Shown here: piece after piece, positions 8,318-17,951 of the stretch
How the letters are laid out: each line of letters opens with the position of its first letter
Position numbering within the stretch: the first letter of the stretch is position 1
Assembly (NCBI GenBank): GCA_031395645.1
Contig: JANNJM010000024.1
Coordinates: 1-64,000, forward strand
DNA: 64,000 nucleotides
Reading direction: 5' to 3'
Source: SHZI01 sp031395645
GTDB taxonomy: Bacteria > Pseudomonadota > Gammaproteobacteria > Steroidobacterales > GCA-2729495
The notes under the pieces: generated by a model
What the model was told of the DNA's origin: nothing
Database searches by the model: none
What the model saw: only the letters and a program-made list of their open reading frames with translations
Translations under genes and position numbers: made by a program

Positions 8318-8340
8318 AACTCCGGCAAGTGGGCCCATTT
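8313..8340 (+). promoter_or_regulatory. Sigma-32-type heat-shock promoter of dnaK
   Basis: CTTGAAA (8313-8319, perfect -35), 13-nt spacer, then GCCCATTT (8333-8340, seven of eight matches to CCCCATNT). It overlaps the grpE stop codon and sits about 70 bp before dnaK, allowing dnaK-dnaJ expression apart from hrcA-grpE. Confidence 0.75.
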
Positions 8341-8408
8341 CAGGGGGCAGTCCGTAGCGACTGGCATTTTTTTCGAATCAGCGACCCAAATAGTTGATGG
8401 AGCGACGC

Positions 8409-10352
8409 ATGAGTAAAGTAATCGGTATCGACCTCGGAACCACCAATTCCTGTGTGTCGGTCATGGAAGGCGGCAAGCCAAAGGTTATCGAGAACAGCGA
8501 GGGTGATCGCACCACGCCGTCCATCGTGGCCTTTACCAAGGATGGAGAAGTGCTGGTCGGCCAGGCGGCCAAACGCCAGGCCGTGACCAATCCGGCCAAC
8601 ACTCTGTTCGCGGTCAAGCGGCTCATTGGCCGCAAGTTCAAGGACGAGGTCGTGCAGCGGGACATCGGTATGGTCCCCTACAAGATTGCCGGCGCGGACA
8701 ACGGCGATGCCTGGGTCGAGGTGAACGGCAAGCAGATGTCACCGCCGGAGATCTCCGCCCGCGTCCTCATGAAGATGAAGAAGACCGCCGAGGACTACCT
8801 TGGCGAAACCGTAACGGAAGCCGTGATCACGGTGCCCGCGTATTTCAATGATTCCCAGCGGCAGGCCACCAAGGACGCTGGCCGTATCGCAGGCCTCGAC
8901 GTCAAGCGCATCATCAACGAGCCGACGGCGGCGGCGCTGGCCTATGGCATGGACAAACAACGGGGTGACCGCAAGATCGCGGTCTACGATCTCGGCGGCG
9001 GGACATTCGATATTTCCATCATCGAGATCGCAGAAATCGACGGTGAGCACCAGTTCGAGGTGCTGGCCACCAACGGGGACACTTTCCTGGGCGGCGAAGA
9101 CTTTGATCTCCGGATCATCCAGTACCTGGCTGCAGAGTTCCAGAAGGAGAGCGGCATCGACATCCGTCGGGATCCGCTCGCGATGCAGCGGCTGAAGGAG
9201 GCCGGCGAGAAGGCCAAGATCGAGCTCTCCGCCCAGCAGCAGACCGAAGTCAATCTGCCCTACATCACGGCGGATGCCAGCGGGCCGAAGCACCTCAATA
9301 TCCGCCTGACCCGCGCCAAGCTGGAGTCCCTCGTCGAGGAGTTGATCGAACGCACCATCGGTCCGTTGCGAACCGCGGTCAGCGACGCTGGTCTCAAGGT
9401 TGGCGACATTGATGACGTCATTCTCGTTGGCGGTCAGACCCGGATGCCCAAGGTCCAGGAGGCCGTGCGCAGCTTCTTCGGGAAAGAGCCGCGCAAGGAC
9501 GTCAATCCCGACGAGGCGGTGGCGGTCGGCGCCTCCATCCAGGCGGGCGTGCTGTCCGGCCAGGTGAAGGACGTATTGCTTCTCGATGTCACCCCGCTGT
9601 CCCTGGGTATTGAGACTCTCGGGGGCGTGATGACGAAGCTGATCGAGAAGAACACGACCATTCCCACCCGTGCCAATCAGACGTTTTCGACGGCTGACGA
9701 CAACCAGACGGCCGTTACCATCCACGTGCTGCAGGGCGAGCGGGAACAGGCGCGGCACAACAAGTCGCTGGGGCGTTTTGACCTCACTGACCTGCCGCCG
9801 GCGCCGCGTGGCCAGCCGCAGGTCGAGGTGACGTTTGATATCGATGCCAACGGCATCATGAACGTCTCGGCCAAGGACAAGGCCACCGGCAAGGAGCAGA
9901 AGATCGTCATCAAGGCCTCGAGCGGCCTCTCCGAGGACGAGATCAAGCGCATGGTGGGCGAGGCGGAAACCCACGCGGAGGAAGATCGCCAGTTCCTCGA
10001 GCTCGTGCAGGTCCGCAACCAGGCCGACGGTCTGGCGCATGCCACCGAGCGTGCGCTGCGCGACCTCGGCGACAAGGTGGACGCTGCGGAGCGCGGACGG
10101 ATTGAATCTGCCATCTCTGATCTCAAGGACGTGCTCAAGGGTGACGACAAGGCCAAGATCGAGCTGAAGAGCAAGGCACTGGCCGAGGCTTCGGCGTCAC
10201 TGGCGCAAAAGGCTGCCGAGCAGGCCCAGGCCGCGGGTGCTGGTGCAGGCGGTGCGAGTGGCGGCCCGGCCGGTGGCGGCGACGACGGTGTCGTTGATGC
10301 CGAGTTCGAAGAGGTGAAGGACAGCAAGGACGGACGCACAGGAACTGGTTGA
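8409..10352 (+). CDS. dnaK: Molecular chaperone DnaK (Hsp70)
   Basis: 647 aa from ATG 8409 (MSKVIGIDLGTTNSCVSVMEG). Nucleotide-binding domain to about residue 385 with all Hsp70 signatures (IDLGTTNS, VYDLGGGTFDISI, VILVGGQTRMPKVQ), the interdomain linker DVLLLDVTPLSLG, the substrate-binding beta domain, helical lid and a Gly/Ala-rich end closing in VDAEFEEVKD. It works with DnaJ and GrpE, both adjacent. Upstream in-frame TTG and ATG codons at 8394-8399 are less likely starts. Confidence 0.98.
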   Translation: MSKVIGIDLGTTNSCVSVMEGGKPKVIENSEGDRTTPSIVAFTKDGEVLVGQAAKRQAVTNPANTLFAVKRLIGRKFKDEVVQRDIGMVPYKIAGADNGDAWVEVNGKQMSPPEISARVLMKMKKTAEDYLGETVTEAVITVPAYFNDSQRQATKDAGRIAGLDVKRIINEPTAAALAYGMDKQRGDRKIAVYDLGGGTFDISIIEIAEIDGEHQFEVLATNGDTFLGGEDFDLRIIQYLAAEFQKESGIDIRRDPLAMQRLKEAGEKAKIELSAQQQTEVNLPYITADASGPKHLNIRLTRAKLESLVEELIERTIGPLRTAVSDAGLKVGDIDDVILVGGQTRMPKVQEAVRSFFGKEPRKDVNPDEAVAVGASIQAGVLSGQVKDVLLLDVTPLSLGIETLGGVMTKLIEKNTTIPTRANQTFSTADDNQTAVTIHVLQGEREQARHNKSLGRFDLTDLPPAPRGQPQVEVTFDIDANGIMNVSAKDKATGKEQKIVIKASSGLSEDEIKRMVGEAETHAEEDRQFLELVQVRNQADGLAHATERALRDLGDKVDAAERGRIESAISDLKDVLKGDDKAKIELKSKALAEASASLAQKAAEQAQAAGAGAGGASGGPAGGGDDGVVDAEFEEVKDSKDGRTGTG

Positions 10353-10402
10353 GCCACAGTTTCTGGAGTCGCTGGTAGGCCTTCATTTCTCCACAACCCG
10401 CC

Positions 10403-10425
10403 GGCCCGGTGCAGTGCACCGGGCC
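10403..10425. other. 23-nt palindrome in the dnaK-dnaJ gap
   Basis: GGCCCGGTGCA and TGCACCGGGCC form perfect 11-bp arms around a single central G. There is no T run, so it is unlikely to be a full terminator. A strong mRNA hairpin here could stabilise the dnaK message or lower dnaJ expression relative to dnaK. Confidence 0.6.
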
Positions 10426-10446
10426 GTCATTACATTGGTTTAGCGC

Positions 10447-11586
10447 ATGGCGAAGCGTGACTGTTACGAGGTCCTCGGCGTGAGCCGCGATGCGAGCGAG
10501 GCCGACATCAAGAAGGCCTACCGTCGCCTCGCGATGAAGCACCACCCGGATCGTAACCCGGACGATCCGAAGGCCGAGGCAGCCTTCAAGGAGGCCAAGG
10601 AGTCCTATGAGGTGCTTTCCGACCAGCAGAAACGTGCAATCTATGATCGGCACGGTCACGCTGGTCTGGAAGCAACGGCCGGCGCCGGCCGGGGCGGACC
10701 CGGAGGGAACCCCGGCGACGCTTTCGGCGACATCTTCGGCGATGTCTTTGGTGACATCTTCGGCGGCGGACGTCGCAGCCGCTCAACGGTTTTTCGTGGC
10801 GCGGATCTTCGCTACGAGTTGTCGCTGACCCTTGAGCAGGCCGTCTTCGGCGACACCATCAATCTCACGCTGCCCACGTTAGTCAATTGCGAGCCCTGCA
10901 AAGGCACTGGGGCCAAGCCGGGCACGAAGCCCGTAACGTGCCGGACCTGCGAGGGCGCCGGCCAGGTGCGCATGGCCCAGGGTTTCTTCTCCATTCAGCA
11001 AACCTGCCCGAACTGCCGCGGCACCGGGCAGCAGATCGAGCAGCCGTGCGGCAGCTGCCAGGGCCGCGGCCGTGTTCAGAAAAACAAGACGCTGGCGGTG
11101 AAGGTTCCGGCCGGGGTGGACAACGCCGACAGGATCCGGCTCACCGGAGAGGGCGAGGCGGGTCAGAACGGCGGCCCGCCGGGCGACCTGTATGTGGAGA
11201 TCCGGACCCAGCCCCACGACATCTTCGAGCGCGACGGGGCGGACCTCTCCTGTGCATTGCCTGTGAATTTTGCGTTGGCGGCGCTCGGTGGCGCGGTGCA
11301 GGTGCCCACGCTGGACGGCGAGGTGACCCTGAAGATCCCGGCGGAGACCCAATCCGGCCGGGTGTTTCGCATGCGTGGCAAGGGCGTACGGCCGGTCCGC
11401 GGCAGCGCTGCCGGCGATCTGTACTGCCGGGTTGACGTCGAAACCCCGGTCAACCTGACGGGGGAGCAGAAGAGCCTGCTTGAGGCGTTCAATGAGGCGT
11501 TGCTTGCTGGTGGCGACCGGCATCGTCCACGCAGCCGGTCCTGGGTCGACGGCGTCCGCCGGTTTTTTGAGAAGATGGCGCCCTGA
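10447..11586 (+). CDS. dnaJ: Chaperone DnaJ (Hsp40)
   Basis: 379 aa. J domain in residues 1-70 with the HPD motif at 33-35, then a Gly/Phe-rich linker (GGPGGNPGDAFGDIFGDVFGDIFGGG), four zinc-binding CxxCxGxG-type repeats (CEPCKGTG, CRTCEGAG, CPNCRGTG, CGSCQGRG) and the C-terminal substrate domains. It stimulates DnaK ATPase activity and delivers clients. Same strand as dnaK after 94 bp. Confidence 0.98.
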   Translation: MAKRDCYEVLGVSRDASEADIKKAYRRLAMKHHPDRNPDDPKAEAAFKEAKESYEVLSDQQKRAIYDRHGHAGLEATAGAGRGGPGGNPGDAFGDIFGDVFGDIFGGGRRSRSTVFRGADLRYELSLTLEQAVFGDTINLTLPTLVNCEPCKGTGAKPGTKPVTCRTCEGAGQVRMAQGFFSIQQTCPNCRGTGQQIEQPCGSCQGRGRVQKNKTLAVKVPAGVDNADRIRLTGEGEAGQNGGPPGDLYVEIRTQPHDIFERDGADLSCALPVNFALAALGGAVQVPTLDGEVTLKIPAETQSGRVFRMRGKGVRPVRGSAAGDLYCRVDVETPVNLTGEQKSLLEAFNEALLAGGDRHRPRSRSWVDGVRRFFEKMAP

Positions 11587-11610
11587 CGTTTCCTGCAGGG
11601 TTGGTGGCCA

Positions 11611-12444
11611 ATGGCGCGGTTGACGGTACTGGGTGCGAGTGGGCGGATGGGCACAGCGCTGGTCCGGCTGATTGCCGGCGGCTCTGAACACCAGTTGGTC
11701 GGAGCCCTGTGTGAACCCGGGGATCCCGCGCTGGGACGTGATGCTGGCCAGGTCGCGGGACTCGATCCACAAGGCGTGCTGCTTACCGACGATCTGGGCA
11801 AGGCGCTGGCTGGTCTTGGCAGCGCGCGTGGCGGGCGGTGCGACCTCGCGATCGACTTTACGGCTCCAGCGGCTGCCGAACGCCATGCGCACGCCTGCGC
11901 CGCAGGCGGCCATGCCCTGGTGGTCGGTACGACGGGGCTCGGTGTCGCGCAGCTCTCGGCATTGGAGGCGGCGTCACGGACCACGCCGGTCCTCTATGCA
12001 CGGAACATGAGCCTGGGTGTCACCGTGCTGACGGAACTGGTTCGCCAGGCCGTCACGCTACTCGGTTCTGACTTTGACGTGGAGATCATCGAGGCGCACC
12101 ACCGTGACAAGAAAGACGCGCCTTCGGGCACAGCCCTGCAGCTTGGCGAGGCGGTCAGTGCGGCCCGCGGACTAAAGCTTTCCGATCTGGCCGTCTACGC
12201 ACGTCCCGGACTCTCCGCCGCGGCCCGCACGCCCGGGACAATCGGTTTCGCGTCGCTGCGGGGCGGAGCGCTGGTGGGCGACCACACGGTAATGCTTGCC
12301 GGATCTGAAGAGCTGCTTGAGCTGACGCACAGGGCCACCGACCGGGCGCTGTTCGCCCGGGGCGCGCTGCGGGCCGCGAGCTGGCTTGTTGGCAGGCCTC
12401 CTGGCCTGTATTCGCTGCGCGAGGTCCTGGGTCTTCCGGCCTGA
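11611..12444 (+). CDS. dapB: 4-hydroxy-tetrahydrodipicolinate reductase
   Basis: 277 aa. Rossmann motif VLGASGRMG at residues 6-14, the conserved EAHHRDKKDAPSGTA active-site segment and the C-terminal GLYSLREVLGL. It reduces the dapA product with NAD(P)H in the diaminopimelate/lysine pathway. It follows dnaJ by 24 bp and precedes carAB, the order seen in pseudomonads and relatives. Confidence 0.97.
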   Translation: MARLTVLGASGRMGTALVRLIAGGSEHQLVGALCEPGDPALGRDAGQVAGLDPQGVLLTDDLGKALAGLGSARGGRCDLAIDFTAPAAAERHAHACAAGGHALVVGTTGLGVAQLSALEAASRTTPVLYARNMSLGVTVLTELVRQAVTLLGSDFDVEIIEAHHRDKKDAPSGTALQLGEAVSAARGLKLSDLAVYARPGLSAAARTPGTIGFASLRGGALVGDHTVMLAGSEELLELTHRATDRALFARGALRAASWLVGRPPGLYSLREVLGLPA

Positions 12445-12501
12445 ACCAGCCTGCTGGAATCGCCCGCCTTCAAGGGGTGTCCTAAGCGACGCCCGGTCGT
12501 T

Positions 12502-12507
12502 TAGAAT
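12502..12507 (+). promoter_or_regulatory. Possible -10 box for carAB
   Basis: TAGAAT followed by GCCGCGG in the 222-bp gap between dapB and carA. No convincing -35 hexamer stands 16-18 bp upstream. The rest of the gap to 12666 shows no gene and no recognisable leader peptide. Weak evidence based on hexamer likeness and position. Confidence 0.35.
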
Positions 12508-12666
12508 GCCGCGGGTTCCCGGAGAGACCAGTCTAGAGCGGGTGCGGCCCCCAGCACGGATGGCGGCTGGCATCTGCCTGGCCAGAATGCGCCCGGCAGA
12601 AGCACGGTTGCCTTTCTCCTGGTCTTAATTCGGAAGTCGACACGATAGCGGCATGAAAGGAGCGTG

Positions 12667-13842
12667 ATGGAACCGGCGTTGCTGGCACTGCAGGACGGAA
12701 CGGTATTCCACGGCGTTTCCGTCGGGGCACCCGGCCGAACCATTGGTGAAGTGGTTTTCAACACGGCCATGACTGGCTACCAGGAGATCCTCACGGATCC
12801 GTCCTACTGCCGCCAGATCGTGACGTTGACCTACCCGCATGTCGGGAACACGGCGACCAACAGCGAGGATCAGGAGAGCGAGCGGGTGTTTGCGGCCGGG
12901 CTCGTCATCCGTGACCTGCCGGCCGTCGCCAGCAGCTGGCGCGGCGAGGTGGAGCTCGCGGACTTTCTGCGGCGTGCGGGACTTGTGGCTATCGCCGAAA
13001 TCGACACTCGCAAGCTCACCCGAATCCTGCGTGACAAGGGCGCCATGTCCGGCTGCATCATGACCGGTGCGGCGGACGTCAAGACGGGCATCGATCATGC
13101 CCGACGGTTTCCCGGCCTGGCCGGAATGGATCTCGCCAAGATTGTCAGCTCGAAGGATGCGTACCAGTGGAACCTGGGTGCGGCATGGCCGGGGCCCGCG
13201 CCAGTCAGGCCGAAGCGCAGCGGCGTCTTCGATGTGGTGGCCTACGACTTCGGTATCAAGCGCAGTATTTTAAGGCTGCTCGTCGATCACGACTGTCGGG
13301 TGACGGTCGTGCCTGCGGAGACCCCGGCTGAGAAGGTCCTGGCCCTCCGGCCGGACGGTGTATTTCTCTCCAACGGTCCGGGTGATCCAGAGCCCTGCAC
13401 GTATGCCATTGAGGCTATTCGCCAGATTATCGCGGCCCGCATCCCGGTCTTCGGCATCTGCCTCGGGCACCAGTTACTCGGCCTCGCGAGTGGCGCCAGG
13501 ACGGTGAAGATGAAGTTTGGTCACCACGGCGCCAATCATCCGGTGCAGGATCTCGCGACCGGGCATGTGCTGATCACCAGTCAGAACCACGGTTTCGCGG
13601 TCGACGAGACCAGTCTGCCGGCCAACCTTCGCGCCACGCACCGGTCCCTTTTCGATAATTCGCTTCAAGGTATCGAGCGAACTGATTGTTTGGCATTCAG
13701 TTTTCAGGGTCATCCAGAAGCAAGTCCCGGACCCCATGACCTGCGTCCGCTGTTTGCCCGGTTCGCAGGCCTCATGCGCCAGCGAGTGCAGGCGGAGCCC
13801 GCCCTGGCGGCGGCAGCGCAGTCCGTGCGCCGGCCGAAGTAG
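12667..13842 (+). CDS. carA: Carbamoyl-phosphate synthase small subunit
   Basis: 391 aa. ATG 12667 is chosen because AAAGGAG at 12656-12662 is correctly placed for it and too close for the GTG at 12664. The class I glutamine amidotransferase domain has the nucleophile Cys265 in GICLGHQ and a later HPEASPGPHD segment with the catalytic His and Glu. It supplies ammonia from glutamine to CarB, for arginine and pyrimidine synthesis. Followed by carB after 15 bp. Confidence 0.98.
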   Translation: MEPALLALQDGTVFHGVSVGAPGRTIGEVVFNTAMTGYQEILTDPSYCRQIVTLTYPHVGNTATNSEDQESERVFAAGLVIRDLPAVASSWRGEVELADFLRRAGLVAIAEIDTRKLTRILRDKGAMSGCIMTGAADVKTGIDHARRFPGLAGMDLAKIVSSKDAYQWNLGAAWPGPAPVRPKRSGVFDVVAYDFGIKRSILRLLVDHDCRVTVVPAETPAEKVLALRPDGVFLSNGPGDPEPCTYAIEAIRQIIAARIPVFGICLGHQLLGLASGARTVKMKFGHHGANHPVQDLATGHVLITSQNHGFAVDETSLPANLRATHRSLFDNSLQGIERTDCLAFSFQGHPEASPGPHDLRPLFARFAGLMRQRVQAEPALAAAAQSVRRPK

Positions 13843-13857
13843 CCCCGAGAGTCGTTC

Positions 13858-16800
13858 ATGCCCCGGCGCACAGATCTGCAAAGTATTCTCATTCTCGGTG
13901 CCGGCCCGATCGTGATCGGCCAGGCGTGCGAGTTTGACTATTCGGGTGTCCAGGCCTGCAAGGCACTGCGCGAGGAAGGCTTCCGCGTCATCCTCGTGAA
14001 CTCCAACCCCGCCACGATCATGACGGACCCGGAGATGGCCGACGCGACCTACATCGAGCCGGTGGATTGGCAGACGGTTGCGAGGATCATCGAGAGGGAG
14101 CGTCCGGACGGCCTGTTACCGACGATGGGTGGCCAGACGGCGCTCAACTGTGCGCTCGATCTAGAGCGCGAGGGCGTGCTCGAAAAGTTCGGCGTCGAAA
14201 TGATCGGCGCCTCCCGCAAAGCCATCGATACCGCTGAGGATCGGGAGCTGTTCCGGAATGCGATGCAGGAGATCGGCCTCGAAGTTGCCCGGGCAGCCAC
14301 GGCCCGTACCATCGATGAGGCTATCGCAGCCCAGGCCAGTATCGGTTTTCCAACCATTATCCGGCCCTCCTTCACACTGGGCGGAAGTGGTAGCGGTATT
14401 GCCTACAATCGGGACGAATTCGAGGCCATGGCAGTGCGCGGTCTCGACCTTTCTCCGACCACGCAAATCCTGCTTGAGGAGTCGCTGATCGGGTGGAAGG
14501 AGTTTGAGATGGAAGTCGTCCGCGACAAGGCCGACAACTGCATCATCATCTGCTCCATCGAGAACGTGGATGCGATGGGTGTGCACACGGGCGACTCCAT
14601 CACCGTAGCACCCGCCCAGACGCTTACCGACAAGGAGTACCAGCGGATGCGTGACGCATCCATCGCTGTGCTCCGCCGGATCGGTGTTGACACCGGCGGT
14701 TCAAATGTCCAGTTCGCGATCAGTCCGAAGGACGGACGCATGATCGTGATCGAGATGAATCCCCGGGTTTCGCGCTCGTCGGCACTGGCGTCCAAGGCCA
14801 CTGGCTTTCCGATTGCGAAAGTAGCGGCGAAACTGGCGGTTGGCTACACCCTTGATGAACTCCGCAATGACATCACCGGCGGGGCCACGCCAGCTTCCTT
14901 CGAGCCCACGATCGACTACGTCGTAACCAAGATACCCCGGTTCACGTTTGAGAAGTTTCCCGGAGCCAATGATCGCCTGACGACCCAGATGAAGTCCGTG
15001 GGTGAAGTCATGGCGATGGGTCGAACCTTCCAGGAATCCCTGCAGAAGGCACTGCGTGGACTGGAGACTGGTATTAACGGGCTCGTTGAAAAGCTGCCCG
15101 CGGCGCCGACCGCCGACGATCTGGATGTGCTTCGGCACGAACTGCGGATGCCGGGTGCTGACCGGCTGCTCTATGTCGGCGACGCTTTCCGGCATGGTCT
15201 GGCACGGAGCGAGGTTGCGCAGCTCTCCGGCATTGATCCCTGGTTCCTCGCGCAGATAGAGGATCTGATCCTGTGGGAAGGCCGCGTCCGTGCCGAAGGA
15301 ATGCCGATCATCCAGGGCGAGACACTACGCACGCTCAAACGCAAGGGCTTTGCAGACAGTCGTCTGGCCCACCTGCTCGGCATCAAGGAGAGCATTGTCC
15401 GCCAGACGCGCCACAAGGTTGGTGTGCGCCCGGTCTACAAGCGCGTCGATACCTGTGCTGCCGAGTTCGCGACGACCACAGCCTACCTCTATTCAACCTA
15501 CGAGGAGGAGTGCGAGGCGGTGCCAACCGATCGCGACAAGATCATCATTCTGGGCGGTGGTCCGAATCGCATTGGCCAGGGAATCGAGTTCGATTACTGC
15601 TGTGTACACGCGGCGTTCGCACTGAAGGAGATCGGTTACGAGGCAATCATGATCAATTGCAATCCGGAGACCGTCTCCACTGACTACGACACGTCCGACC
15701 GATTGTATTTCGAGCCGCTTACGTTCGAGGACGTGATGGCCGTCGTGGAGCTGGAGCGCCCCAAGGGTGTGATCGTCCAGTTCGGCGGCCAGACACCACT
15801 CAAGCTGGCGCGCCGGCTTGAGGAGGCCGGTGTGCCGATAGTCGGTACCAGCCCTGAGTCCATCGACATCGCCGAGGACCGGGAGCTCTTTAAGCAGCTC
15901 GTTCAGCGACTGGGACTCCGGCAGCCACCAAACTGCACCGCCCGTAGTCCTGAGGAGGCTGTCCGTCTGGCCGGCGAGGTGGGGTTTCCGCTCGTGATCC
16001 GGCCCTCCTTTGTGCTTGGCGGTCGCGCCATGGAAGTGGTCCATACCGAAGAGGACCTCCGCCTGTACATGAAGGATGCCATCAACGTTTCCAATGACAG
16101 CCCGGTCCTTCTCGATCGTTTCCTGGACCTTGCCGTTGAGGTCGATGTGGACCTCGTCAGTGACGGCAAGGACGTGCTGATCGGGGGCATCATGGAGCAC
16201 ATCGAGCAGGCAGGCGTGCACTCGGGCGATTCCAGCTGTTCACTGCCCCCCGCAACCTTGAGCCAGGAGATCCAGGCCGAGCTCATCAGCCAGGCGACCA
16301 AGTTGGCAAAGGCTCTTAACGTCGTCGGTCTGATGAACACCCAGTTTGCGATCCAGAACGGGATTATCTATCTGCTGGAGGTGAATCCCCGCGCGTCCCG
16401 AACCGTGCCTTTCGTATCGAAAGCCATCGGCTTGCCACTCGCCAAGGTGGCTGCCAAGACCATGGTAAATGTTTCGCTGGCGGAGCAGGGCTGCACCACC
16501 CAGCGCATTCCCGGTTTTTACTCCGTGAAGGAAGCTGTCTTCCCCTTCGTCAAGTTCCCTGATGCCGACCCGATTCTGGGTCCGGAAATGAAGTCCACCG
16601 GTGAGGTGATGGGCACCGGGCGGTCGTTCGCGGAGGCCTACGCCAAGGCGCAGATTGCCTCTGGAGTCACCCTGCCGCGCCGGGGCACGGCATTCCTGTC
16701 GGTGCGCGACCGCGATAAGCCGGCAGCCGTCAAACTGGCCCAGCTGCTCCTCGACCGCGGTTTCGACATCATTGCCACGGGGGGCACCGCCAGCGCCCTG

Positions 16801-17082
16801 GCGAAGGCCGGCGTCGGCTGCCGACGCGTAAACAAGGTGCGAGAGGGCCGGCCGCACATCGTGGACATGATCAAGAACGGGGAGATCAGCCTGATCGTAA
16901 ATACGACTGAGGGCAAGCAGGCAATTCGGGAGTCCCATTCCATCCGGGCCGCCGCTGTGCACGGCAAGGTGACGTACTACACCACGCTGCCTGCAGCGCT
17001 GGCGACGAGTTACGCACTCGACCATCTGGACGGTGTTAGCGTGAACAGACTGCAGGATTTGCACGCCGGGCTGGTGCAATGA
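13858..17082 (+). CDS. carB: Carbamoyl-phosphate synthase large subunit
   Basis: 1074 aa, full family length. Two homologous ATP-grasp halves (about 1-550 and 551-935; LILGAGPIVIGQACEFDYSG and ILGGGPNRIGQGIEFDYCC begin each) catalyse bicarbonate and carbamate phosphorylation. The C-terminal MGS-like allosteric domain (about 940-1074) contains IATGGTASAL. Its stop codon overlaps the greA start (ATGA). Confidence 0.98.
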   Translation: MPRRTDLQSILILGAGPIVIGQACEFDYSGVQACKALREEGFRVILVNSNPATIMTDPEMADATYIEPVDWQTVARIIERERPDGLLPTMGGQTALNCALDLEREGVLEKFGVEMIGASRKAIDTAEDRELFRNAMQEIGLEVARAATARTIDEAIAAQASIGFPTIIRPSFTLGGSGSGIAYNRDEFEAMAVRGLDLSPTTQILLEESLIGWKEFEMEVVRDKADNCIIICSIENVDAMGVHTGDSITVAPAQTLTDKEYQRMRDASIAVLRRIGVDTGGSNVQFAISPKDGRMIVIEMNPRVSRSSALASKATGFPIAKVAAKLAVGYTLDELRNDITGGATPASFEPTIDYVVTKIPRFTFEKFPGANDRLTTQMKSVGEVMAMGRTFQESLQKALRGLETGINGLVEKLPAAPTADDLDVLRHELRMPGADRLLYVGDAFRHGLARSEVAQLSGIDPWFLAQIEDLILWEGRVRAEGMPIIQGETLRTLKRKGFADSRLAHLLGIKESIVRQTRHKVGVRPVYKRVDTCAAEFATTTAYLYSTYEEECEAVPTDRDKIIILGGGPNRIGQGIEFDYCCVHAAFALKEIGYEAIMINCNPETVSTDYDTSDRLYFEPLTFEDVMAVVELERPKGVIVQFGGQTPLKLARRLEEAGVPIVGTSPESIDIAEDRELFKQLVQRLGLRQPPNCTARSPEEAVRLAGEVGFPLVIRPSFVLGGRAMEVVHTEEDLRLYMKDAINVSNDSPVLLDRFLDLAVEVDVDLVSDGKDVLIGGIMEHIEQAGVHSGDSSCSLPPATLSQEIQAELISQATKLAKALNVVGLMNTQFAIQNGIIYLLEVNPRASRTVPFVSKAIGLPLAKVAAKTMVNVSLAEQGCTTQRIPGFYSVKEAVFPFVKFPDADPILGPEMKSTGEVMGTGRSFAEAYAKAQIASGVTLPRRGTAFLSVRDRDKPAAVKLAQLLLDRGFDIIATGGTASALAKAGVGCRRVNKVREGRPHIVDMIKNGEISLIVNTTEGKQAIRESHSIRAAAVHGKVTYYTTLPAALATSYALDHLDGVSVNRLQDLHAGLVQ

Positions 17083-17555
17083 AAAGGTTTCCCCTGACCA
17101 TCAACGGCGCCGAGAAGATGCGCCTGGAAATTCGTTCCCTCAAGATGGAGGCCCGGCCGCGGGTCGTGCTGGCCATTGCGGAAGCGCGCGCTCATGGCGA
17201 TCTGAAAGAAAATGCCGAATATCACGCAGCAAAGGATGAGCAGGGCCTGATTGAGGCCCGGATACGCGACCTGGAGAACCAGCTTGCCAACGCGGAGGTT
17301 ATTGACGTAACTCGTCTCGTGGGCAACAGCAAGGTTCTGTTCGGTGCAATCGTGAATCTGGTGGACGAAGCCGACGGCAAACCCAGTCGCTACCAGATTG
17401 TCGGCGAATACGAGGCCGACATGAAGCAGGGAATGATCTCAATTACGTCTCCGCTGGCGCGGGCGCTGATCGGCAAGGTGGCCGGTGATGTGGCCACGGT
17501 TGTCTTGCCAGGTGGCGAGAAGAACATGGAAATTGTACGCGTCGAGTACCTCTGA
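17079..17555 (+). CDS. greA: Transcription elongation factor GreA
   Basis: 158 aa. N-terminal antiparallel coiled coil (residues 1-75) with the acidic-tip region AEARAHGDLKENAEYHAAK, then the FKBP-like C-terminal domain (IVGEYEADMKQGMISITSPLARALIGKVAGD). It rescues backtracked RNA polymerase by stimulating transcript cleavage. It overlaps carB by 4 bp, so it is probably translationally coupled. Confidence 0.98.
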   Translation: MKRFPLTINGAEKMRLEIRSLKMEARPRVVLAIAEARAHGDLKENAEYHAAKDEQGLIEARIRDLENQLANAEVIDVTRLVGNSKVLFGAIVNLVDEADGKPSRYQIVGEYEADMKQGMISITSPLARALIGKVAGDVATVVLPGGEKNMEIVRVEYL

Positions 17556-17619
17556 GCCCGATCTGTTGGCCAGATCCATGGGCGGTAATTGTGGATCGGG
17601 GGCTGTCGGCCGCAGCGGT

Positions 17620-17934
17620 TCAGGCTTCGGGCAATACCAGCCTGGCGCCCGTAGGGCATGGCCGGTAAAGCACTGCAACATTGCCAATTCGGGCGATCAG
17701 GCTGGCGCCGGTATGCGCAGTGATCGACTCGATGGACGCATCGCGGTCGGTCCGGCTCGCGGCGGCGACCTTCAGTTTGATCAGTTCGTGATGGCTGAGT
17801 GTCGTCTCGAGTTCGGTAAGGAATGTTGCGGTAACACCCGCGGAACCCAGCCTGCACACGGGCGTCAGCGCATGAGCGAGACCGCGCAAGTGCTTTTTGT
17901 GCTTCTGCGAGAGACGGTGTGCTGGCCCGGACAT
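17620..17934 (-). CDS. yhbY: CRM-domain ribosome assembly RNA-binding protein YhbY
   Basis: 104 aa from ATG 17934 (MSGPAHRLSQKHKKHLRGLAH). It is a single CRM domain: KKHLRGLAHALTPVCRLGSAGVT matches the family pattern with the conserved glycine loop, followed by LSHHELIKLKVAA. It binds pre-50S particles. The usual GxxG loop reads GSAG here. Divergent from rlmE with 17 bp between, as in E. coli. Confidence 0.93.
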   Translation of the reverse strand: MSGPAHRLSQKHKKHLRGLAHALTPVCRLGSAGVTATFLTELETTLSHHELIKLKVAAASRTDRDASIESITAHTGASLIARIGNVAVLYRPCPTGARLVLPEA

Positions 17935-17951
17935 GGGCGCGGAGTATAGCC

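Noticed and set aside
12445..12666. Riboswitch or attenuator leader before carA
   Set aside because: No leader peptide, no terminator/antiterminator pair and no known aptamer pattern could be recognised.
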